The notes: generated by a model from the sequence alone, not told the origin. Counted from the stretch's first letter, positions 28,795-36,949 are shown. The stretch is 64,000 nucleotides of DNA from Kosakonia sacchari SP1 (GCF_000300455.3 NZ_CP007215.2:1178001-1242000); one strand, 5' to 3'. Program-made: numbers and translations.

Positions 28795-29804
28795 TATGCT
28801 GCCCTCATGATGTAGTTAAACGCAATATTGCGTGGACGGTTTTCGTTGGCGGTAGGTACAGCCATCGCTGCGTTAAGCCCGATACCGTACCCGCCTGCTT
28901 GTATTTCTACTGAGCCTCCTCCATGAACAAGACCAGCGGTGCCAAATAACGCACCTCGCGCATCTTGCTCGAATCCATAAGGCGCACTGCAAGGAAGGGT
29001 GCCGGTTATGTTGCGAATCGCATCCCCCTGGAGACTTAATAATGACCGGCCTGAATCCACGTTACGCCCGTTATCCCAGCCGCGAATAAATTCACCGCGC
29101 AGGTCGGGCAGATTCCCCGAGGGAAAAAGCGATGCCAGAAATGGGTATTTTGTTTTGTCAAATGCGGAGCCATTACAGTTGAACCAGCCAGTTGGCGGGA
29201 TCGCGGCTGGATAAGGAATCGGCACGCCGACAGGAAGGTAGTTATTGATATCCGCGACTACGAGATATTGCGGATGCGGGTTTGCGGCAGCCATATGAGC
29301 GGTAAGAAGAGTATCGGCATAGCCTTTCACCTCTCTCGCTTTATCATCCGCATACTGGCGTGTTGCCAGCACCACCGACGGGTCAATTTTCAGCGTTACC
29401 GCAGCCGTTGACGAAACAATCAGCGCCATGCGAATCGTCTGCGTGCGTCCGCTGCCTTCCTGCAACAACGGCTTGTAGGTTTCCGGGCAGTTGGCGATGG
29501 CAATCAGCACGCCGTCATCATCGTAAAGGCCAATTTCGCGGATCCAGAAGCCGCCTTCGTTTTCCGGGATCACCTGTTCGGCAATGATCTGATTGGCATT
29601 GTTCGGATCAACAGAGAGATGATTAAGCGGGGCAATACGCTTCTGGTTAATCAACTGAGTTTGCGCCGCATCGGGCGTGGGCAGTACGCCGTTGGCATCG
29701 CCGAGCGCCATCTGCGTAAGGTTAAGCTTTGTGCCAAGCGACGCGGCGTTCGCCAGCTTCGCGGCCCCCTGATTGGTCAGAATGGCAAAGAATTTTGCAG
29801 TCAT
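28794..29804 (-). CDS. Tail fibre protein, module 1 (gpH-like, with tail collar domain)
   Basis: A 336-residue fibre. It shares the N-terminal P2 gpH-type domain with module 2 (MTAKFFAILTNQGAAKLANA, GGFWIREIGLYDDDG) and then diverges. It has a phage tail-collar domain (PIPYPAAIPPTGWFNCNGS, NLPDLRGEFIRGWDNG) and the tip AMAVPTANENRPRNIAFNYI. The different tip predicts a different receptor from module 2. It is the first module after gpI. Confidence 0.93.
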   Translation of the reverse strand: MTAKFFAILTNQGAAKLANAASLGTKLNLTQMALGDANGVLPTPDAAQTQLINQKRIAPLNHLSVDPNNANQIIAEQVIPENEGGFWIREIGLYDDDGVLIAIANCPETYKPLLQEGSGRTQTIRMALIVSSTAAVTLKIDPSVVLATRQYADDKAREVKGYADTLLTAHMAAANPHPQYLVVADINNYLPVGVPIPYPAAIPPTGWFNCNGSAFDKTKYPFLASLFPSGNLPDLRGEFIRGWDNGRNVDSGRSLLSLQGDAIRNITGTLPCSAPYGFEQDARGALFGTAGLVHGGGSVEIQAGGYGIGLNAAMAVPTANENRPRNIAFNYIMRAA

Positions 29805-29887
29805 GCGTTAACTCTCAGGTTGTTGGGTGATGAATCAGTACAGAAGACATTTTCCGTTCAGCGACAGGCGAACGCTATCAGGCGGGG

Positions 29888-29905
29888 TTGGCTGCCGCTG
29901 GCACA
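29888..29905 (-). promoter_or_regulatory. Ogr box before fibre module 1
   Basis: On the minus strand TGT-N12-CAA, 84 bp before the fibre start; same flanking pattern as the module 2 box. Confidence 0.6.
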
Positions 29906-29917
29906 ACGAGGCGGGTA

Positions 29918-29943
29918 TAAAAAAACGGGCCGTAGCCCGTTTT
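29918..29943 (-). terminator. Terminator after gpI
   Basis: Stem AACGGGC-CGTA-GCCCGTT with a T-run on the minus strand. It separates the V-W-J-I block from the fibre modules, unlike P2 where H follows I in one operon. Confidence 0.85.
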
Positions 29944-29959
29944 GTCTGATGTTGCGTGG

Positions 29960-30568
29960 TTAAGAGATGATGACATCATCAATCAGATGGACCGCTGAAG
30001 CAGGGTAATACTCGCCGCCAACTGTGATCTCTTCTGGCGTGTAGGGGTAGACGGTCAGCTCTTCGCCCAGGTAGCAACCAGCGCCGACATAAAACTCGCC
30101 GCTGCTGCTCAGGCTGATGTTTAACCCTGTCAGGTGGCGGCTCGCCGGTTTGGCATCATTAATCAACCGCTCCAGCTCAAGGTACATCTCCTCGGTAATG
30201 CCGTTTTCCTGCACGCCAATCACCAGTTTAAAGGTGCCCGGTTCGGCGTTGTCCTCCCACCATTCGCGCAGCTCAATCAGAAAACCGAGCGGCTCAACCA
30301 CCCGGCGCAGCGCGCTGCGCGTGCCTTTGTGTTGATGAACGAAGAATGAAGCGGCAATCACTTTGCGCTTGGTCGCTTCCGGCCAGTTAAAATCCCAGCG
30401 GTCGACGGAGAGCGCCCATGCCAGGTAAGGCAGCAACTCCGCCGGACACGTTTGTGGGTCCCACAGTGTGCGCAGCGGCACCGGCACGCGCTCAATATCT
30501 GCCGCCGCTTTTGCCGCTGCCACCTCAAGAACGGATGAGCCAACAGGCAACAGACGGTCGTCACTCAT
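29960..30568 (-). CDS. I: Baseplate protein I
   Basis: A 202-residue homologue of P2 gpI (176 aa), starting MSDDRLLPVGSSVLEVAAAKA and containing RTLWDPQTCPAELLPYLAWALSV in the conserved part. It connects fibres to the baseplate wedge. Overlaps gpJ by eight bases. Confidence 0.95.
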   Translation of the reverse strand: MSDDRLLPVGSSVLEVAAAKAAADIERVPVPLRTLWDPQTCPAELLPYLAWALSVDRWDFNWPEATKRKVIAASFFVHQHKGTRSALRRVVEPLGFLIELREWWEDNAEPGTFKLVIGVQENGITEEMYLELERLINDAKPASRHLTGLNISLSSSGEFYVGAGCYLGEELTVYPYTPEEITVGGEYYPASAVHLIDDVIIS

Positions 30569-31469
30569 CGGTGCCTCCGGCGTTAATGCTCCAGGCGGTG
30601 CAGTAAGAGGCCTGATTTTTCGCCAGCACCAGATCGCTTTGCGGCGCGCTCAGCTCCACCCGCTGCACGCCTTCAACGTGCAGCGCGGCATAAATCGCTG
30701 ACTGGCGGATATCGCGCCCTAAACGTCGTTGCGCGTTGATATAGGCTTTTAACTGCTGTTCAGCGGCCTGGCGAATCGGTTCCGATTCCGGGCCCGGGTA
30801 AAAGTAGAGCGTGGCGTTAATCTGGTAGGGCACGATCTCCGCGCTTTGCACCGTCACACGGTCGCCCACCGGGCGCACATCTTCGGCGTTCAAGGCTTTA
30901 TCCACGATGGCGATCAGCTCATCGCTGGCGCGGCCGTCGCCCTCGCGGGAGAGCACGGAAATGGTGATATACGCCGGATTCGGGCTGATGACCGAAATAT
31001 CGGCAACCCGTCCGTCGGCGCTGCGACCATGGTATTCGTAAGCGCCTTCCGGCCCGGCGACGCTTAGCCCTTCAAACGCCTGCTGTGCGCGCAGACGCAG
31101 ATCTTTGTCAGACTCCATCACCGCCGGTGTTGGCGGAATGGTGCTTTCGTCGGCGGGTGACACCATCAGCCGCGCGGTATTGCTGTTGGCGGCCATCACA
31201 TCCAGATCCTTTCCGGCGGCGTAGGCCAGCATCACCGCGCGGGCCGCTTCGTTAACGCGGCTGCGCCACATCATTTCACGGTAGGCGTTCTCTTGCAGGA
31301 ACTTGGTCAGCGGCTCGGACTCCAGCGCCAGCGTGCGCGCCAGTGCTTCTTGTTCATCGGCGGGAAACAGGGAAATCAGCGTCGCTTTGCGGTCGTTGAG
31401 GATAGCCTCATAATCAAGCTCCTCGACCACATCCGGCGCCGGCAGTTGGCTCAGATCGATAATCGGCAT
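30561..31469 (-). CDS. J: Baseplate protein J
   Basis: A 302-residue homologue of P2 gpJ (302 aa), starting MPIIDLSQLPAPDVVEELDY. It is the main wedge protein, related to T4 gp6. Gene order W-J-I is that of P2. Confidence 0.96.
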   Translation of the reverse strand: MPIIDLSQLPAPDVVEELDYEAILNDRKATLISLFPADEQEALARTLALESEPLTKFLQENAYREMMWRSRVNEAARAVMLAYAAGKDLDVMAANSNTARLMVSPADESTIPPTPAVMESDKDLRLRAQQAFEGLSVAGPEGAYEYHGRSADGRVADISVISPNPAYITISVLSREGDGRASDELIAIVDKALNAEDVRPVGDRVTVQSAEIVPYQINATLYFYPGPESEPIRQAAEQQLKAYINAQRRLGRDIRQSAIYAALHVEGVQRVELSAPQSDLVLAKNQASYCTAWSINAGGTDE

Positions 31470-31473
31470 GGTT

Positions 31474-31821
31474 TTAACTCACTGGAAGGGTTAACGAAAG
31501 GGATTCGCCGGTGCTGGCGAGTTGCGCGGTCAGGTTGACCAGCAATTTTCCGTCGAACTGGCGCTCGGTGGTGACCGCGCTTACGGTAATGCGCGGTTCC
31601 CATTTCAGCAGCGCCATGTAACAGGCGGCCTGGATTTGCAGCGTCAGCGCCGGGGTTTGTGGCTGGTCGATCATCTCAAACAGCAACGAGCCGTAATCGC
31701 GGCGCATCACTCTGGAGCCCATCGGCGTGCGCAGAATGTCGCTGATGCTCTGGCGAATATGTTCGGTGTCGGTAAGACGCTTGCCGCTGGTGCGGTTTAA
31801 CCCGCTGTAACGAACTGTCAT
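31474..31821 (-). CDS. W: Baseplate protein W
   Basis: A 115-residue homologue of P2 gpW (115 aa), T4 gp25-like, with the conserved GSRVMRRDYGSLLFEMID segment. Overlaps gpV by four bases. Confidence 0.96.
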   Translation of the reverse strand: MTVRYSGLNRTSGKRLTDTEHIRQSISDILRTPMGSRVMRRDYGSLLFEMIDQPQTPALTLQIQAACYMALLKWEPRITVSAVTTERQFDGKLLVNLTAQLASTGESLSLTLPVS

Positions 31822-32453
31822 AAAGGCGCTCCTGTTGTGCCGCCGCTGTCGCCGGGGTGTTTATGGGTATGCAACACTTTGCCGTTGGAAGTGAGCGATC
31901 CGCCGCTGTGCTCAATGTTGCCGCTCATCGTGCCGCCTTTTTGTACCTCCAGCGTGCCGGTGATGAGCTTGTTAGTGCAGACCACTTCCGGTGTATCCAG
32001 CGTGATGCGGGTAGTGGCGGTCACCCGCACGTCCGGCACGGTGGCGGTTAGGGATTGTGACGCGCTGATGGTGGCGGTTTTAATGCCGCTCACCGTTAAT
32101 GCGCTGGTTTTCGGTTCATATTCCACGACCGCGCCATCGGGAAAGGCGACATGTAAGGCATCGGCGGATGCCGAAGGGGCCGGATTGTCATCGGAGAAGA
32201 TCCCCGGCAGCACGAACGCGGTGTCGAGCTCGCCGCCGACCGCCAGCAGCAAAACCTGTTCGCCAATGGACGGTGCCCACCAGCTCCGTGAATGCCCGGC
32301 GCGGTGCGTTAACCACTGCAACCATTGTGTTACGAGGCCGCCGGTCTGCACCCGGCAGCGCCCGCTATTCAGATCGATATCAACGATTATCCCGGTGCGG
32401 ATCATATTGCGCAGCAAGCGGGCCAGTTCCTGAAGCGAGAGTTGTCTATTCAT
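31818..32453 (-). CDS. V: Baseplate spike protein V
   Basis: A 211-residue homologue of P2 gpV, the same length. It has an OB-fold N-terminus (GIIVDIDLNSGRCRVQTGG), a beta-helical body and the iron-binding H-x-H tip near the C-terminus (LHTHKHPGDSGG). The spike pierces the target outer membrane. The ATG at 32453 aligns with P2; an open frame extends to 32519 over the Ogr box. Confidence 0.96.
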   Translation of the reverse strand: MNRQLSLQELARLLRNMIRTGIIVDIDLNSGRCRVQTGGLVTQWLQWLTHRAGHSRSWWAPSIGEQVLLLAVGGELDTAFVLPGIFSDDNPAPSASADALHVAFPDGAVVEYEPKTSALTVSGIKTATISASQSLTATVPDVRVTATTRITLDTPEVVCTNKLITGTLEVQKGGTMSGNIEHSGGSLTSNGKVLHTHKHPGDSGGTTGAPL

Positions 32454-32500
32454 AACGGAAATCATCCTATGCGTGACGGGCGTTGAAAAAAGGACAAGGC

Positions 32501-32518
32501 TGTCCGGTTTTTGGCACA
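32501..32518 (-). promoter_or_regulatory. Ogr box of the V promoter (PV)
   Basis: Perfect TGT-N12-ACA on both strands, about 50-65 bp before the gpV start, matching the P2 PV promoter location. Confidence 0.75.
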
Positions 32519-32530
32519 ACGTCGGGCGAT

Positions 32531-32998
32531 TCAGGCAGGCCAGCGGCTCACCAGTTCACCGTTGATATAAAGCTCGGTCGGGCGGGTCACGAACGCGGGC
32601 GGCAGCGGTTCCGGTAGCGTTTCGGCATGCAGCGCGCCGTCGATTTCCGTCACTTTGGTGCGCTCGGTTAGTTGCAGCACCATCGTCACATCCTGGGTGT
32701 TGTCGGCGTTCGTTAGCAGCGACCAACTGAAGCTGCCTTTACGACCGGCTTCGGTGGTGAGGATGTCGGGCTGGTTAGCGCGCAGCCACGCCATTACCGG
32801 TACGAACAGCGCATCGATATCACCGGCAAAACCGCTGACGGTGACATTGAGGCTGAACTGTTTTTCAAAAGAGAGTGAGCTGGCGAGGGTGGCGGTGTTA
32901 CTGCCTTTGTCCACCCACAGGCGCAGCATCGAAGGGTTATCGCGCAGCACCGGAACAGCGTCAGTCAGCGCGGTGCGCAACGTATTGGGTTTTAGCAT
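32531..32998 (-). CDS. R: Tail completion protein R
   Basis: A 155-residue homologue of P2 gpR (155 aa), with LKPNTLRTALTDAVP at the start, LASSLSFEKQF, and ELYINGELVSRW at the end. In P2, gpS follows gpR; here the next downstream gene is V after a promoter, so S is missing. The ATG at 32998 aligns best; ATGs at 33007 and 33058 overlap lysC further. Confidence 0.9.
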   Translation of the reverse strand: MLKPNTLRTALTDAVPVLRDNPSMLRLWVDKGSNTATLASSLSFEKQFSLNVTVSGFAGDIDALFVPVMAWLRANQPDILTTEAGRKGSFSWSLLTNADNTQDVTMVLQLTERTKVTEIDGALHAETLPEPLPPAFVTRPTELYINGELVSRWPA

Positions 32999-33251
32999 TG
33001 ATCTCATCCTGGCAATGTTTAAGGGTTTCGACCTGGAGCGCACACTGTTCCAGCGCAAGCTCCAGTCGGCGGATATCGGCGCTCAAATCGCCGTTAGTTT
33101 GCGGGTTACTTCCCGGCATCGGGCACAGGCTGACCAGCGGGCAACTGTTGTAAACAGTGACCGGCGGAAGGGCAGGCGGAGCGCTGGTGCACCCGGCGCA
33201 CAGCATCAGGTAACTCAGCGCTGTACCAGCGGCGAAACGCGTCATTTTCAT
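32961..33251 (-). CDS. lysC: Outer-membrane spanin lipoprotein LysC (Rz1-like)
   Basis: A 96-residue lipoprotein embedded in another frame of lysB, as for Rz1 in Rz. The signal peptide ends YLMLCAGCTS with the lipidated cysteine at C21, followed by a proline-rich stretch SAPPALPPV. With LysB it fuses inner and outer membranes in the last lysis step. Confidence 0.9.
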   Translation of the reverse strand: MKMTRFAAGTALSYLMLCAGCTSAPPALPPVTVYNSCPLVSLCPMPGSNPQTNGDLSADIRRLELALEQCALQVETLKHCQDEINAKTQYVAHRAD

Positions 33252-33519
33252 TGAGTAACCTCGTAATCGATTGTTCGCGCCGCACCGCTTGCGCGCTGGC
33301 TGCGTCCAGTTGCAGACGCAGTGCGACCTGCGCCTGCTGGTTTTTATCCGCCATCGCGCTGGCGGCGTTCAGTTGCGCTTTCAATTGCGTGATGGCGCTG
33401 TTTTGCTCACGCGTAAGCTGGCGGGATTGCGCCAGCGAGGTGCCCAGCGAGTGGTTTTGCTGCACCAGCCACAGCAGGCCGAGCGAGGCTACCAACAGGG
33501 CTATCAGACGCGTATTCAT
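33106..33519 (-). CDS. lysB: Inner-membrane spanin LysB (Rz-like)
   Basis: A 137-residue protein with an N-terminal membrane anchor (LIALLVASLGLLWLV) and a long periplasmic helix rich in Gln and Ala (about 25-95). The start MNTRLIALL at 33519 overlaps the endolysin end by four bases. It is the i-spanin partner of the embedded lipoprotein gene. Confidence 0.9.
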   Translation of the reverse strand: MNTRLIALLVASLGLLWLVQQNHSLGTSLAQSRQLTREQNSAITQLKAQLNAASAMADKNQQAQVALRLQLDAASAQAVRREQSITRLLNENDAFRRWYSAELPDAVRRVHQRSACPSAGHCLQQLPAGQPVPDAGK

Positions 33520-34025
33520 TGCACCCCCTGCAGGCACCAGGCGCGTTCGCGCTGGCGGCGGTTTTCCAGCCCCTGGTTACGTACACCGTCGATAAAAACC
33601 CAGCGCGGCAGCTGATTGCAGGCCTGGCGCCACTGCTTTTTGTTAAGGAAATAAACCAGCGTCGAGCGGCAAGCCGCGCCGCTGCCAATGTTAAAGGCGA
33701 AGCTGACCACCGCGTCATACACCTGCGGCGGCATCGCCAGCGGGGCGCACTGCGCCAGTCTGCGTTCAACCTGTAATACGTCGGCGACAAGGTTGCTCGC
33801 CGCCTCTTTCTCACTGATATCGCGCGTTGGCACGACGCCTGCGGTATGACCGATGCCGGATGTCCAGACCCCGGCGCTGCACTGGTAAGGACGCAGGCGG
33901 CAACCTTCAAGATCGGCAATCAGCGCCAGCCCCTGCGGTGAGGTTTTCAGTAAGCGGAAATCCGGCAGCAGCACCGCCAGCGCCAGCACCGCCGCCGCGC
34001 TACAGCGTTTTACGGGTAATCCCAT
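33516..34025 (-). CDS. SAR endolysin (gpK-position lysozyme, GH24)
   Basis: A 169-residue phage lysozyme. The N-terminal segment CSAAAVLALAVLLPDF is a weakly hydrophobic signal-arrest-release anchor. The catalytic region shows E at ADLEGCRLRPY followed by TSGIGHTAGV, and the conserved YDAVVSFAFNIGSG block. It resembles R21/lambdoid lysozymes rather than the P2 gpK of the original phage. The product degrades the murein of the producing cell during release. Confidence 0.94.
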   Translation of the reverse strand: MGLPVKRCSAAAVLALAVLLPDFRLLKTSPQGLALIADLEGCRLRPYQCSAGVWTSGIGHTAGVVPTRDISEKEAASNLVADVLQVERRLAQCAPLAMPPQVYDAVVSFAFNIGSGAACRSTLVYFLNKKQWRQACNQLPRWVFIDGVRNQGLENRRQRERAWCLQGVQ

Positions 34026-34230
34026 TCATCACCTCCTGGGTTGACGCGCAGGACTGGAGGAACAGATAGCTTTTGCGCCGGTAGTACCAGTTCACCGCCA
34101 CGGTGACGGCAACACCCAGCGCGCCAAAATAGGCGGCGAAGTCTTGCGGGGTCATGGCGCCAAAAAAGGTCAGCGCCACGCTTATCCAGTACGCCAGCGA
34201 TGAGGTGACTTTTTCGATGGTCAGCCCCAT
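34000..34230 (-). CDS. Holin (gpY position)
   Basis: A 76-residue small membrane protein, MGLTIEKVTSSLAYWIS, with two hydrophobic stretches (SLAYWISVALTFFGAM and AAYFGALGVAVTVAVNWYY) and a basic tail, typical of HP1/P21-class holins. The endolysin start overlaps its end. Upstream in-frame starts would extend into gpX. Confidence 0.88.
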   Translation of the reverse strand: MGLTIEKVTSSLAYWISVALTFFGAMTPQDFAAYFGALGVAVTVAVNWYYRRKSYLFLQSCASTQEVMNGITRKTL

Positions 34231-34424
34231 AAATTCACCGTTTCTTTGATGGTTTGCGTCTGTACTTCCGGCAGGTTGACCGTGGTGCCATAAGGCAAAA
34301 TAACGCCCAGTTCGGCGAGCTCTGGGTTGGCGGCGAGCACCGTTTCGACCACGGATGCGGTGCGCCCGTAATAACGCAGGCAAAGCAGGTCGAGGGTATC
34401 GCCTTGTTGTGTTTTCACATTCAT
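34221..34424 (-). CDS. X: Tail protein X
   Basis: A 67-residue LysM-like protein homologous to P2 gpX (67 aa), with GDTLDLLCLRYYGRT and an ILPYGTTVNLPE segment. It is the first gene of the X-Y-K-lysBC-R operon. In P2 the capsid completion gene L lies just upstream; here it is absent. Confidence 0.95.
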   Translation of the reverse strand: MNVKTQQGDTLDLLCLRYYGRTASVVETVLAANPELAELGVILPYGTTVNLPEVQTQTIKETVNLWG

Positions 34425-34507
34425 CGTTCACGTCTCTTTCCATCAGGAAGGTTTTTCCCCATGGTTAAGTTTCCTGACCGCAGGCGATGGACGCTATCTT
34501 TCGGGGC

Positions 34508-34525
34508 TGGTTAAGCGCTGGCACA
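34508..34525 (-). promoter_or_regulatory. Ogr box before gene X
   Basis: On the minus strand TGT-N12-CCA, about 85-100 bp before gpX, within the shared GTTGTGCCAGCG...ATAGCG pattern. In P2, X is read from the capsid promoter PO; here a promoter directly before X may have replaced it. Confidence 0.6.
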
Positions 34526-34634
34526 ACAGGTGTGCGCAGGAAGAAAAGCAAAACGCAAATGCACCAGGCAGCAGTGCCGCTGGCGCATCGAGAGAAGGGC
34601 AGCGTTAACTGCCGGGAAGGGACGTGGCGGGGCG

Positions 34635-34820
34635 CTATTCGGCCTTGTAGAAAATGTTTTCATCCTCGTCGGTGGCGTTTTCGCTGTTGGCCAGGTCCGC
34701 AATCAGACTCAGCGCCAGTTTCAGATCGGACGGTTTGCAGTTAGCCAGCAGAGACACTTCGGCAATGAATTGCACGCATGCCCACTTGTGCTGAGTCTGA
34801 TTTAGTCGCTCAGAGACCAT
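34635..34820 (-). CDS. Small SOS-controlled protein, candidate antirepressor
   Basis: A 61-residue acidic protein starting MVSERLNQTQHKW, not recognised by sequence. A good ribosome site (GAGAGGG) lies before the ATG and a perfect LexA box lies 26-41 bp upstream. Phage 186 has its LexA-controlled antirepressor gene tum in the corresponding place, next to gene A. The repressor here resembles 186 CI, which is not cleaved by RecA in the known case, so a Tum-like role is a reasonable inference. There is no sequence similarity I can point to. Confidence 0.6.
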   Translation of the reverse strand: MVSERLNQTQHKWACVQFIAEVSLLANCKPSDLKLALSLIADLANSENATDEDENIFYKAE

Positions 34821-34845
34821 GAATCCCTCTCATGAATTTCTTGTA

Positions 34846-34861
34846 CTGTATGTTTATACAG
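34846..34861. promoter_or_regulatory. LexA (SOS) box
   Basis: CTGTATGTTTATACAG is a perfect CTGT-N8-ACAG palindrome with an AT-rich centre, close to the E. coli LexA consensus. It lies between gene A and the 61-aa gene, upstream of the latter. Confidence 0.9.
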
Positions 34862-34894
34862 TATCATAGGCCGATTATTAATGGGAAGCGATAA

Positions 34895-36949
34895 TTATTT
34901 GTTCCCACCACTATGTTGCTGATAAAGAAAACCATTATGGCTTTCTGGACGCGCTGCAAACCCGGTGTTTCCAGCTATTTCCCTGCTATTTTTGTCAGTA
35001 CAGTGCGCACTTTTGGGCGTACGTTTGCGCGCCTGCAGAATATCGCTGCGCAGCCAGGCGGTAAGTTGCCGGCGCTGGCGGCGGTTTAACCGCTGACCGG
35101 GCTCGAAGGGCGTACAGTTATTGACAGAACTCCAAGAAAGGGCGGTATCCGGTACGTTTTCCTGTGTGTGCTTTGGCACGATCTTCCACTTTTTCAGCCG
35201 TGTCAGTAACGGCGACCCGCTCCCGACTACGCTGTCATACACGCCGCGTACGCGCAGCGTCTCTTCGCCATACTGATTAATATCGCCGTCCGTCTCATAA
35301 AGGGTGCGCACCTGCACCGCATCGCGTTTGACGAACGGCCCGCCTTGCGCATTGACATAACCTGCCCAGTCGCCGCTATCGGCGGCTTCATGCACCTGCG
35401 CAAACTCCACGCTCAACCCGCGCGCGGCATCGTTATCGACCAGTTTGCGTAGCTCGCGGTAAACGGTGACCGGCGCGCCGCCAATAAACTGAAACTGGCG
35501 AATGCGCCAGCGCGCCGCCCATGCACAGACCGCGCAGGCACTCTCTTTCAGCAATGCGCCGCTCTCAATGTCGGTTTCGCCATCCAGCGCATAGCCGTCG
35601 ATATTTTTGGCAATATATTTCGCCAGATAACCGGTCGCGCTGCCTTTTTGTGCATCAATGGCTTCGGCGTGAAAGCGTGCCCGTTGCGCTTTCGCGCTGG
35701 ACAGCTCGTGGCGGTCTTGCTGGCAGGCGAAATCACCGAGGATCTCGCGCACACGGGCAACCTCCTGCGGCTGCATAAACAGCAGCAGGTGCCAGTGCGG
35801 AGTGCCGTCGTGATGCGGCTCTGCCACGCGAATGCCGAAAACGCGCAGGCCGTTGCGGTGCAGCTTCGCGCGGATACGCGCCCACAACGTGGTGAAATAC
35901 GCCTGGGTTTGCGCCGGGCTGGCGCCGTTCCATGTCCGGTTACGGTAGCCCGCGCGCGTTGTTGCGTGCCAGGCCGAGGGAGCGGTTAACGTGTAAAACT
36001 CGCCTGCGTAACCAAGGTTCTGGCAGATAGTTTCGAAACCGCGAAGGCGCGTCATCAGTTCACAGCGGCGGATCGCCGGGTTGGCTACCGAACCGTCGTG
36101 TTTATCAATAAGGCTGATGCGGTTTCCCTCTTCGTCTTCCAGTTCCATGCTTTTAAGAAACTCGCGGTTACGCCGTTTTTGCTCGCGCCAGGCAGTTACA
36201 CATTGTGCGCTGGCGTAGGGTTGCTTTTTCTTACTGACATTGCCGAGTGCGATATGCAAATGCTCGCGCCACTGCGCGGCGGCTTTGCGCAGATGCCCGC
36301 GCCACCACTGCTCGCTGAACAGGCGCATGATCGCCGGGGCGAGATCTCCCGCGCTGACAACTTTTTGCGTCACCCGCTGCCAGTGCGGGGGAGTGACGTT
36401 GAATTGCAAGGCGATAGTGCCCGCGTGCAGATACCAGCGATGTAGCGTTTTCAGCCCCGTTGCGCTTGTGTCGTCGTGCTCTGCCAGTTCACCGCGAATA
36501 AAGTTGGCTATGTCCGCCGCCAGCCTGTCGACAGGGGCTTTGTTCATATCCGGCAACTGGTTGTAGCGGGTCAACAGCGAGACTAAACGGTGTGCCAGCC
36601 CCTGCTGAATAACGGTGTCGAAATGACCATTGAACACCGCTTTGGAGATGCGCGGCTGTAAATGGCTCAGTTGATAGCGTTGCGCCACCGCGTTGAGCCT
36701 TGGCAATGTACGGCGATAAAAATGCAGCAGAAAAGCCTCAGCCCGTGCCATACCGTGCTCTTTTTCTATCGTATCCGCAGCACGGGTGAGCGAAACGCGC
36801 ACGCACTCCGGCTGTAACGCCAGCGCCTGACGCGCCTGCGACACCGCCGCAATATGGCGATTGCGGCGATGCAGCTCAGCGTGAGTGAGCAAGGGGCTGG
36901 AGATAGCTGTACGCGGTGCATTCCACGGATAAGCCCAGGTGACGGACAA
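34895..36949 (-). CDS. A: P2-type replication initiator endonuclease A
   Basis: A 684-residue rolling-circle initiator (P2 gpA: 761 aa). The HUH motif is H385-W-H387 and the paired catalytic tyrosines are Y441 and Y445 in GYLAKYIAK; in P2 they are about 450 and 454. All key residues are intact. In P2 the origin lies inside A. Its retention in an element lacking capsid genes is unusual. Confidence 0.95.
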   Translation of the reverse strand: MSVTWAYPWNAPRTAISSPLLTHAELHRRNRHIAAVSQARQALALQPECVRVSLTRAADTIEKEHGMARAEAFLLHFYRRTLPRLNAVAQRYQLSHLQPRISKAVFNGHFDTVIQQGLAHRLVSLLTRYNQLPDMNKAPVDRLAADIANFIRGELAEHDDTSATGLKTLHRWYLHAGTIALQFNVTPPHWQRVTQKVVSAGDLAPAIMRLFSEQWWRGHLRKAAAQWREHLHIALGNVSKKKQPYASAQCVTAWREQKRRNREFLKSMELEDEEGNRISLIDKHDGSVANPAIRRCELMTRLRGFETICQNLGYAGEFYTLTAPSAWHATTRAGYRNRTWNGASPAQTQAYFTTLWARIRAKLHRNGLRVFGIRVAEPHHDGTPHWHLLLFMQPQEVARVREILGDFACQQDRHELSSAKAQRARFHAEAIDAQKGSATGYLAKYIAKNIDGYALDGETDIESGALLKESACAVCAWAARWRIRQFQFIGGAPVTVYRELRKLVDNDAARGLSVEFAQVHEAADSGDWAGYVNAQGGPFVKRDAVQVRTLYETDGDINQYGEETLRVRGVYDSVVGSGSPLLTRLKKWKIVPKHTQENVPDTALSWSSVNNCTPFEPGQRLNRRQRRQLTAWLRSDILQARKRTPKSAHCTDKNSREIAGNTGFAARPESHNGFLYQQHSGGNK

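Noticed and set aside
25882-29943. Invertible (Gin/Cin-type) fibre switch
   Set aside because: Both fibre cassettes face the same way, no invertase gene is present and no inverted crossover sites were seen; tandem duplication fits better.
34511-34702. 63-codon frame upstream of gene X as a remnant of capsid gene L
   Set aside because: It is out of phase with any L-like sequence I know, overlaps the LexA-controlled gene and shows no similarity.
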